Notes under the pieces: model-generated
What the model saw: the letters and a program-made list of their open reading frames with translations, nothing else
What the model was told of the DNA's origin: nothing
The model's database searches: none
Program-made: the position numbers and the translations under genes
Shown: piece by piece, positions 17,113 to 25,000 of the stretch
Layout: the number at the start of each line of letters is the position of its first letter
Numbering within the stretch: position 1 is the first letter of the stretch
NCBI GenBank assembly: GCA_016946835.1
Contig: JACVTC010000020.1
Location: 1-25,000 of the forward strand
Source of the DNA: Neocallimastix lanati (nom. inval.)
Lineage: Eukaryota > Neocallimastigomycota > Neocallimastigomycetes > Neocallimastigales > Neocallimastigaceae
Length of the DNA: 25,000 nucleotides
Direction of reading: 5' to 3'

Positions 17113-17494
17113 CTTTGTATGGTTGAAAGTACATTTTTACCATTTGGTAAATGAATGTATTCATTACAGCGCTTAATATTATTTAAATATTTTGTAGATT
17201 TTGAGATGGGAAGGGAAGCGCTCCCGCGTCTAATAACCAGCATGTTAAATTATTATGTTGTTCATGGATATTAGCATTTGTATAATTGTTGATGACACAG
17301 TTTAAAACGGCGTTGTCCTCATTATTGTAATCCTTTGATAAATCTTCAATTAATTGGTCATCTTCTTTAAGGTTTTCTAAGGAGTTTAATTGTTTATATG
17401 TGTTAAAATGGTTTAGAGTTGGAGTCAGGTGATTGTAAAAGTATTTATAAGAATGAAAAAAATGGGTAATTTTGAGATTAATGAAATCTTTTGG
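17113..17494 (-). pseudogene. Copia-like gag end and protease fragment
   Basis: A minus-strand frame open from 17494 to 17186 (103 codons, no ATG) contains TYKQLNSLENLKEDDQLIED and reaches NLTCWLLDAGA. WLLDAGA at about 17242-17222 resembles the copia protease active site (W-x-x-DSGA). Beyond it the sequence continues in another frame (SKSTKYLNNIKRCNEYIHL, then PNGKNVLST) up to the border of the LTR at 17112, which cuts it. DAG instead of DSG/DTG and the frameshift show decay. It may be the continuation of the copia gag at 19006-19845, now separated from it. Confidence 0.5.
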
Positions 17495-18460
17495 TTAAAT
17501 ATTACAAAGATAAAATATTAAAACTAAGTTTAAATAAAAATGGAGAGCTGATAGCCAATGACAATAAAATTGTGTCATCAAGGATGAATGGAATGTCAAA
17601 AAACAAATATAACTATATATTAAATTGTGACGAAGAACTAAATTCATAAATTCATATAATGATGAAATTATTGACTATTTAGAAAAAAATCATGTTGCAA
17701 AGTCTAGTATTAATCCTGCTGAAAAAATCGACATGGGAGAGAAAATATTATGCATAAAAATGTTAAGTTTGGTACTTACTAACAAATGGATAATTAATAA
17801 AAATCATATAAAGAAAGTAGCAACGGATTTTATGGGAGAGTTAAATGATATTGCCACTAGTGATACCACAGTTATTAGTTATGCTGAATTTGATAGTGAA
17901 TATAACTTTTAATTATATTTTAAGGATCAATATCAACCATTAAATCTTATCAGTTTTAAAGATATATCCGGTAATCCTTCTAAAAAATAAATATATTCGT
18001 ATGTCATGTAAGGAAGATAAATTAGAATTTTACGAAATGTACCAAAATAAAAAGTACGTTTATTATTCATTTTTATATCCTCCAGAACCAGAAAAAACAA
18101 AAACAAAACAAAAACAAAAACAATTCCTACCCTTACCCCAAAAACATCTTATAGTGAATATTCATTTAAAGGTGTCATTGGTAATAAGTACTACTTGGGC
18201 GTTCCAGATTTATCTACTATTTCAAAGATTGAAATATTAAATAGTAGTGATAACCCTTATTATACATGGATTTTCGATTCTACTAGTTCACCATCTTTTA
18301 TGTATTTAGTCAATAGTAAAAATGGAAAACAAGGAAAAAAATCTAATTATTGTTTAGATATTAACGATCCATATATTTTCATAGTTAATTGTGCTAATAC
18401 TAAGCATAAATTCAAGTATGGAGGAGAAGAATATTCTTCAGTATTTATAATGTTTATAGT
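17495..18460 (+). pseudogene. Decayed cellular gene, possible secreted lectin-like protein
   Basis: Protein-like sequence runs through the whole interval in broken frames: LNKNGELIANDNKIVSSRMN, then EKIDMGEKILCIKMLSLVL, YFKDQYQPLNLISFKD, KYIRMSCKEDKLEFYEMY, SYSEYSFKGVIGNKYYLGV, and finally NYCLDI and FIVNCANTKHKFKYGG. Breaks are an 8-bp tandem duplication (17641-17656), an in-frame TAA (17910-17912), a shift at an A run (17982-17987) and a shift in a CAAAA repeat (about 18090-18125). LTR-C cuts the end. The C-terminal pattern (CLDI, then VNCA...HKFKYGG) resembles a ricin-type beta-trefoil repeat, seen in secreted carbohydrate-binding proteins; that is tentative. No start codon or signal peptide can be assigned. 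Confidence 0.55.
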
Positions 18461-19005
18461 TGTAACAAATACTAAAATTTGTAAAAGGAAATTTTGATAT
18501 AGCTGTCAGAGCTATAGCCATGAAAACTCGAGTTCGATTCACACTTAAACCTACTTTTTAAATATTTTATTTTCATTGTTCTAATTAATTCTTTCTGTAT
18601 TTTCTTTAAGAATTTCATAGAAATTCTTAATAATCAGATTGAATTTTTTATTTTATTTTATCTTTTCTTCCATTAGTTTCTAATTTAACCGAGAAAATCA
18701 GTTTTAAACGATTTTTCTAAGATTCTAAAATTTTTGAAAATCATACAAACTGTTTTTCCTTAAAAAGTATAAATATGAGTAAAATTTTCACAAAAAAATA
18801 TTTTTAGAAATTCGTGCTTTTATTAATTAATCAATTAATAATAAGTAATTTGATATATTACAAAATTAATTAATTAATTAATAAATAATTACTTTAATAA
18901 ATTTTATTTTAATAAATTAATAAAACAAAATTTTTAAAAAACGTTTTAGCTTATTATTAATTTCCAGTGTTGCCTATTGTTTTATAAGTGGACCAGCACA
19001 TTACA
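18461..19005 (+). mobile_element. Solo LTR-C (same family as LTR-A)
   Basis: 545 bp from TGTAACAAATAC to AGCACATTACA, flanked on both sides by ATAGT (18456-18460 and 19006-19010), a 5-bp target duplication. It aligns in order with LTR-A: B box followed by CACAC, AATTAATTCTTTCTGTAT, CTGTTTTTCC, the TATA box GTATAAATA (18767-18775), TTATTAAT words, and near the end AGTGT...CCTATTG. The last 12 codons of the open frame 18195-18497 are LTR sequence. Confidence 0.78.
18501..18559 (+). ncRNA. Degenerate tRNA-like module in LTR-C
   Basis: B-box-like AGTTCGATTCA (18531-18541) is followed by CACACTTAAACC, as in LTR-A, and by T5 (18555-18559). A hairpin TATAGCT/AGCTATA lies upstream. No good A box exists at the 32-nt spacing seen in the other LTRs, so Pol III activity is doubtful. 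It is probably a decayed copy of the LTR-A module. Confidence 0.4.
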
Positions 19006-19845
19006 ATAGTAAAAGTTCAAAAGGATCCTATATGCGCAAATATCTTTGTTTTTTATTTTGCATATTAAGGTTGCTGAAAATATTTGTTTATTGTTTTCTT
19101 CCTTTACCGTTGATTCTTTCATATTTTTAAGAAAACTATGTCCGGAATTACGTTTTTGAAGTAATCGCATAATTGAGACCAATTATTTTTATACTGGAAC
19201 ATGTTAATGAATCTAAAGTTTTCTGGTAGGGAACGGTTTAGTATACCAGCCTTAATATTGTCACTAATGTCATGTCATGATCGATATTTTCCATCTCATC
19301 TAGCTAGTTTTGTAAAGTTGCAATAAAGATATTGATGTCTTGGTCTTCTTTATACTTTAAGCTATCAATTTTACTTTTTATATTGAGTATTTTTCTCTCC
19401 GGGCTTAAAGTAAATGATTTTTCTAAGGTCGCCCATATTTGGTAGGCAGCTTTGCATTGGCCTTCTATGATTTTTCTTGTTATCCCGCCTAAACTATTTA
19501 TTATTATAATCCATTTGATGAAGACATCGTTTTTTATATCAAGAAAGGTTGTTTCTTTAGCATAGACTAAGTTATTATCAAATTTATCATCCATGTAATC
19601 ATCGATGTTATCCCTTATGTTTCTTTTTCTAATTTTCTTGACTACTTCTTTAGTTACATACTTTTCAAGATTATTGATGGTTAACCAGTAAAGATTGTTT
19701 GTACCTCCAGATAGAGTAATTTTCTGTGGAAAGTTCTATTTCCCTGTTAAAAGTTTTCTATGTAATTAAATGTAATTCCTTTTGGTTGAGGGGAATTATT
19801 TTCATTAATGATAATTGGTTCAGTTTGATATCTATTGTTACTCAT
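19006..19845 (-). pseudogene. Ty1/copia-like gag, frameshifted
   Basis: Starts at ATG 19845-19843 (MSNNRYQTEPIIINENN), stops, and resumes as IELSTENYSIWRYKQSLLV. The NYxxWR pattern is typical of copia Gag N-termini. The longest intact part (19304-19594) contains GQCKAAYQIWATLEKSF and LNIKSKIDSLKYKEDQDINI, the helical core of the copia gag family. After a TAG it continues as KAGILNRSLPENFRF and NNWSQLCDYFKNVIPDI. At least three frameshifts or stops are present. A zinc knuckle is not clearly preserved. No protease, integrase or RT follows directly, because LTR-C abuts it. Confidence 0.7.
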
Positions 19846-20383
19846 TTTTTTAGTTTTGGATTTTGGTAAGAAAAGAAAAAAAAGATATTTATATTTTTAA
19901 TTTAAGGGTTGGATTATTTTCATTAATTTTAAATTTAAATGTGATTACCGACTTTTTAATATTGTTTATTTCGTGTTGATTATTATTTATTGGAATTTAT
20001 TGATTAATTATGAGTCTATCATTAATGTTTGCGCTTCATTATGATGTGCGATTTGATTGATTACATTTTGGCATTTTATTATTGATTTGATTGGTTTTGG
20101 TTTAGTATATTTTTTTCATTTAATATTAAATTAGTAGCCTTGATTGGTTATACTTTGATAAACATTTTTTAAGAAATTAATTTTGATTGATTATGCTTGA
20201 TTAGTTATATTTTAGTTATATTATAGTTATATTTTAGTTATATTTTGGAGTATTTTTGCAGTTCATATTAAATTATTAATTTTGATTGGTTTTTTACCTT
20301 GATATATGTTTTTATTTTAAATAAGTAATTTTGATTGGTTTTTACTTTGATAAATTTTTTTGGATTCCATACTTTATTTGGAC
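19846..20383. other. Gene-free region with dispersed TTGATTGGTT words
   Basis: Upstream, in minus sense, of the copia gag and perhaps its leader. TTGATTGGTT or close variants recur near 20088, 20141, 20190, 20278 and 20330, often followed by a TTGATAAA-like word, suggesting an old degenerate tandem repeat. A short TTATATTTTAG repeat occurs near 20205-20245. No coding frame and no LTR border could be set. Confidence 0.4.
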
Positions 20384-20880
20384 AATAGGGTTAATTATTA
20401 TTTTCTTGATTATTTTTTTAATAATAAATATTTTTAAAATTATATAATTTATTCTGGGTTTGTTTTATTTGTTGTATGCAAATCTATTATATTCTTATAT
20501 AGTATACATTTAATTCATTTTATGTACTTATATATATATACAGCTGACTATTATATTAATTAATATTTTTCTGATTATATATTGGCCACATTCAACTTAT
20601 TTAATTTATTTGCAGTGAACTACTAAATTCATTTTATTTAACTTCTGTGTAGCTGTTGTTTTAAGTACATTTAATTTCTGTATACTTGACTTTTACATTC
20701 AGCTTAATTATTTTTTTTGTATAGCTATTGTTTCAATTATGTTTAATTTCTGTATAGCTGACTATTATATTCAGCTTGTTTAATTTCTCAATAGCTGACT
20801 GTTATATTCAGCTTATTTAATTTCTCTATTATTATTTTATTTTTATTGATTATTTCTTAATACTCTATGTTAACCCTATT
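20384..20880. repeat. Block bounded by 11-bp inverted repeats, with a 37-bp tandem repeat
   Basis: AATAGGGTTAA (20384-20394) and TTAACCCTATT (20870-20880) are perfect inverted repeats. Inside, 37-bp units containing TTTAATTTCT, ATAGCTGACT and ATTCAGCTT recur at 20670-20706, 20742-20778 and 20779-20815, with more degenerate copies from about 20595. ATTTGGA occurs just outside both ends. It could be a small non-autonomous transposon or a coincidental pairing around a minisatellite. Confidence 0.45.
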
Positions 20881-21340
20881 TATTATTTGGATTTGTTATT
20901 GCTGAGATCGAATGGAGCTTATATAATATATGATGGCGATAATATTGTTGTTAGCTATTTATTATAAGCCTTTTTATTAATCATTTCTTTATTTTTATAT
21001 TATATTTTAAAATGTTATAATACTTAACTTTCGATTTGGTGAGACTGAAACTCTTAATCTATTAAAAGGAAAATATTTCATTTAACTTTATTTTATTTTT
21101 AGAATACATACAATTATGTTTAGTAACGTTTTTAAGGAAGATATTTATTCAAAAATTTAGAATTATTTTATTTTTATGTTTTACTTAAATTCATTTTATT
21201 ATTAATATTTATATATTTATTTTTTTAAAGTAAATATTTAAATATTAAAAAAATTTTTTTCATATATAAATATCTTTATAAATATCTGTTTAAATAAAAT
21301 AAATAATAAATAATTGATAAATAATATATAATAAAATAAA
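20881..21340. other. Gene-free AT-rich region
   Basis: No coding frame. A slightly GC-richer patch near 20900-20945 contains GCTGAGATCGAATGGAGC. Nothing else recognisable. Confidence 0.4.
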
Positions 21341-21620
21341 TAATTATTTTATTACTATTTTACAAAATATTAAAATATATCTTAATAATTAAATATATTT
21401 TTAAAGTTAAATATTATAAATAATTATTTTATTTCTATAATACAAAATATTAAAATATATCTTAATAATTAAATATATTTTTAAAGTTAAATATTATAAA
21501 TAATTATTTTATTTCTATAATACAAAATATTAAAATATATCTTAATAATTAAATATATTTTTAAAGTTAAATATTATAAATAATTATTTTATTTCTATAA
21601 TACAAAATATTAAAATATAT
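21341..21620. repeat. 80-bp tandem repeat, about 3.5 copies
   Basis: TACAAAATATTAAAATATAT starts at 21361, 21441, 21521 and 21601. Successive 80-bp units are identical over nearly their full length; only the junction before the first copy and the end after 21620 differ. This near-identity implies recent amplification of very AT-rich, non-coding DNA. Confidence 0.9.
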
Positions 21621-21957
21621 CCTTAATTAATTATTAAATATAATAAAAACAAGTTCAAAAAAAAAATTAATTTGAATTGTTATTTATTTATTCATTCATT
21701 TATTTATATCAATAAGCCACTTGGCGAAATGCAACTCTCCCTATATAAATAAAAAATAAATAAATTTTAATTTTTAATTATTGTAATAATACATTTTTTG
21801 TAGTACACATCATATTTTATATTGACTCCTTAATATATCTTGTTTAATTGTTAAGTTATTTCCAAAAAAAAAAATTTTTTTTTGAACATGATATTTATTA
21901 ATTATCTATTATTAAAAAACCTAATAAATAATGAATATGTTATTAATTATTTATTAT

Positions 21958-21993
<36 letters not shown>

Positions 21994-23174
21994 ATTATTA
22001 TTATTATTATTATTTTTTGTATTATAATACTTTCTTGTTTTTTCAATTTATTATTTATACAAATTATTTATTTATTTTCATTTATTTTATTATATTTTTT
22101 TTTTTTTAAAAAAGATTTTTTTTCTAAAAAAAAAAAAAGAGGATTTTTATCTATTTATACTAATTTATATTAAAAAATCAAAAAAAAAAAAAAATAGTAA
22201 AATCTTGTATTAAAAAATAAATAAATAATAATAATAATGAATAAAAAATAAGGATAGTAAAAAATCTAATAATAACAATTATTATATTTATATATATAGA
22301 AATAAAAAAAAACATTAATATTATAATACATAACAAAAAAAAATTTTTTTAAAAAATGTATTAATATTAATATAAATTTTTTTTTTTTTTTTTTTTAATA
22401 TTATGCTAAATTTTTTAAATGTAAATTTTGGTTGATAAAAAAAAAATTACATGTTGGCTTCTTTGGTGTACTGAATTATTTTTATTGCAAGTATTTGAAA
22501 TTTTCATTAAAACTTAAACATATAAAGAAAAATTTCTTGATTTATTGATTGCAAAAAAAAAAAAAAAAAAAATGAATAGGTTGGATTGAATTGAATTGAA
22601 TTGAATTGAATTAAATTAAATTATTTTCGTTTAATAAAAAAAAATAATAATAAATGAATAAGTGAATTGAATTTTTTTTTTTTTTATATAAAATTTTTTA
22701 TTTTTTATTCTTTATTTTTTTTTAATCTTTAAATGTGGGGTAATAATACCAATGATTTGAATTATTCATTATCTATCTAATGATTTTTTTAAATATTGAT
22801 TAATTAATAATTAATAATTTGTATTATTCTTTATCAGTGAAATAATCTCTCTCTCTCTCTCTTTTTTTTTTTTTTTTTTGTTGTTGATGTTGCTTTGTTT
22901 TATAAAAAAAAAAAATTCATAAAAAATAATTATCTTATATTAAATTATATTACTGTATTTTATTTTTTTTTAAGCTATATTATATAATTATTAAATTATC
23001 TTTGATAATATATATATTTTTTATAAAAAAATGCTTTTATTGTGTGAATTCAAGATATATATAAAGTTATATAGTTTTTTTTTTTTTAAATTAAAATGAA
23101 GATATAAAATTTATATATATATATATATAATTGATATTTAAGAGGAATATATTGATTGTTGTTTGTCAATTTTT
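21621..23174. other. Gene-free region rich in simple repeats
   Basis: Contains a T run (about 21959-21989) followed by ATT repeats to about 22012, further A/T runs, GAATT pentamers (about 22585-22612), a CT repeat followed by T (about 22848-22879) and AT repeats (about 23115-23130). Open frames here (for example 21882-22173) only translate the homopolymers. A small GC-richer patch at 21705-21745 ends in CCCTATATAAAT and could be a fragment of an old promoter or LTR. Confidence 0.5.
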
Positions 23175-25000
23175 TTAATTATTTTCCTCTTTTAATAATT
23201 TAATTAAAATTAATAGTTCATCCGCATCCTATAAATGATTTCAATTTATTATTTTTATAGAGATTAAATTTTATATATTTAAAAAAAAAAAAAAAAAAAA
23301 AAAGTAGTATATTCCTTATTAGTATATATTTATATATTGTATATATCACTAAACAATAAATTTATACATTATTTATATATTAATTATTAGTTGTTAATAT
23401 ATAATAAATTTTTATAATTGCTCTCTTCATACATTATATATCCAATTATTCCAATCTTCTTTTGCAATTTTTGCAACTTGAGCCTATATAAAATAGTATT
23501 TATAAATATTATTATGTGTATATATATATGTATTTTAAAGAAAAAATAATTAGAATATTATAGTTTTTATATTTAAGATATTATTTTTTTTTATATTAAT
23601 ATAATATATTGAATCTATTTACTTCTAAACCTGGTAGTAGTAAATTATCTTTAAAATATTCAAATTTCTTTACCACTACATTTAACATGACATGAATTGC
23701 CCATTTTCGCTTTAAGTATTCAAAAGAAATAAGTAAATAAATAAATAAAATATATATATATATTAATATATAGATTTGATTTGATAATATTCCATTTTCC
23801 AAATTTATCATGATTTTAAAATTTTCAATTGATATATAATATATATGAATAAAAAATAAAAAATAAAATAAAAAGAAAAAAAATTAGATTAATAATATTT
23901 TTTAATATTTATTAATATTTATTAATAATTAATTAATATAAAGTCCATTTTGTATATGTATGTAGGTATTAGCAATATTCAAATGTTTATAATATTTACG
24001 ATATCTTCATTTCTATCTTTTATTAATGTCAGTAGATGATCAAATAGTTTATATTCTATCATAACTTTGTAAAGTTGATTACTACGACATAATACATATA
24101 TAGTTTGAATTACTTGCTATAATATTAATTATTAATTAATTGATAGAATATTTAATATATATATAGAGAGAGAGAATATATATAATAATGATAATAATTA
24201 AACATTTTAATATTATGTATTTGTAATTAAATATATTATTATTATTATTATAATTATAGTTATTATTATTTAAGAAATATAATATTCATTTTTAATTTAA
24301 AAATTTATTAATATATATATACCAATCTTAACATGGATGGTTCTACTACTGATGTTGAAATTTTCATTAACACTTGTAAAAATCTACGATTTCTTAAAAT
24401 ATACTATTTTTTTTTTTTTTTGTTCATATTTATCCATAAAAAATTGCATAATACATATACATATATATATATTATTATTATTATTATCATTATATATTCA
24501 TAAAAAAAATTTATATATTAATTATTTTTATTCTTTTTCAAAATAAAAATTTATATTTATTTAAATATTATCCTATCATACGCTTTCTATGGCTTCTCCA
24601 CCTAAGAATGCTATATTTCCAATTTCTACACATGCTAAAATTAAAAAAAAAAAAAAGTGAATATATATTAAAGAATACATATATATATATATGTTTTTAA
24701 TTAATATAGAAATAGAGATAAACTAAAAAAAAAAAAAAAACATTCATTATATATAATAATATGTAATAAATGTTTTTATATATAGATATAATGCTTATTT
24801 TAAAAATTTTCCACTTTTTATAATCAATTCATAAATGTTTTATTTTTTATATCTAATTTTATTATATATATATATTTACCACTATATCTTAATGATAAAC
24901 TTGCTGAATATAATTTTTTTAATTCATTTTCAAATGCTTTCACGTAGGAGAACCTCCCTGAATTATCATTACTATTACTACTAGCATCATCATCAATATC
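23175..25000 (-). CDS. 3' part of a seven-exon gene, ARM/HEAT-like protein
   Basis: Exons on the minus strand: 25000-24880, 24634-24582, 24403-24323, 24116-24000, 23709-23623, 23483-23433 and 23228-23175 (TAA at 23177-23175); 187 codons are visible and the 5' part lies beyond the window. Every join keeps the frame (intron 1 phase 1, the others phase 0). Donors are GTAAAT, GTATGA or GTATAT. Acceptors are TAG except AAG before 23709. Exon pieces read smoothly: FENELKKLYSASLSLRYS, CVEIGNIAFLGGEAIES, RRFLQVLMKISTSVVEPS, LYKVMIEYKLFDHLLTLI, RKWAIHVMLNVVVKKFEYF, AQVAKIAKEDWNNWIYN, DADELLILIKLLKEENN. The Leu/Ile-rich helices and RKWAIHVMLNVV suggest armadillo/HEAT repeats, usually protein-binding scaffolds. 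The exact family is not recognised. The acceptor before 24403 lacks a pyrimidine tract, so that border is least certain. Confidence 0.72.

Noticed and set aside
21882-22173. Two overlapping Phe/Ile/Tyr-rich frames
   Set aside because: They translate a T homopolymer and ATT repeats. Apparent membrane segments are composition artefacts.
22440-22500. Short minus-strand peptide-like stretch (KISNTCNKNNSVHQRSQHV)
   Set aside because: About 20-25 codons between homopolymers, with no splice sites or neighbours that would extend it.
23710-23811. N-terminal part of the 71-codon minus-strand frame at 23596-23811
   Set aside because: Only 23623-23709 is exon. The upstream Ile/Tyr-rich part is intron translation.
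24337-24546. 69-codon plus-strand frame
   Set aside because: It overlaps exon 3 of the minus-strand gene, whose frame is supported by splice-phase agreement.

Overview
The window is very AT-rich (roughly 20% G+C by eye), full of long A/T homopolymers and short tandem repeats. It reads as a repeat-dense piece of a eukaryotic, most likely fungal, genome: Ty3/gypsy retrotransposons including a chromodomain type, Ty1/copia debris, spliceosomal introns, and Asn/Lys-rich proteins. An anaerobic gut chytrid (Neocallimastigomycota) or another very AT-rich early-diverging fungus is my best guess. That is an inference from composition and protein style, not from a marker gene.

Layout. (1) 1-1681, minus strand: an intact Gag-protease ORF followed by a wrecked pol in which reverse transcriptase is fused to integrase by an internal deletion. 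(2) 1682-3592: leader-like, non-coding DNA with a 37-bp block shared exactly with the leader of the next element. (3) 3593-4204 plus 12203-12214: a solo LTR (LTR-A, minus orientation, 4-bp target duplication CTAT) split by a later insertion. (4) 4205-12198: a complete, apparently young Ty3/gypsy element (here E2) with LTRs identical except for one A, a 4-bp target duplication TGAA, an intact gag, a textbook -1 frameshift site, and an intact pol. (5) 12705-15463: the 3' half of a chromodomain Ty3/gypsy element (chromovirus), broken by one TGA, with its 3' LTR (LTR-B). (6) 15464-17500: a gag fragment, a 23-bp tandem array, a second LTR-B-type copy and a copia-like protease fragment. (7) 17500-18460, plus strand: a decayed gene, possibly encoding a secreted lectin-like protein, cut by solo LTR-C (18461-19005, target duplication ATAGT). 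(8) 19006-19845, minus strand: a decayed copia gag. (9) 19846-23174: no gene; several tandem repeats. (10) 23175-25000, minus strand: the 3' part of an apparently intact seven-exon cellular gene whose product looks like an ARM/HEAT-type helical repeat protein. It is invisible to simple ORF finding because its exons are 51-121 nt.

Most interesting: the chromovirus-type LTRs carry, near their 5' ends, tRNA-like modules with Pol III A and B boxes (32-nt spacing in both LTR-A and LTR-B) followed by T4-T5 runs. E2 is inserted almost exactly where transcription of the LTR-A module would be expected to start, as Ty3 does at tRNA genes. E2 also shows a UUUAAAC slippery site with a stem-loop, a shared structured leader block, and a phased 25-bp leader repeat.
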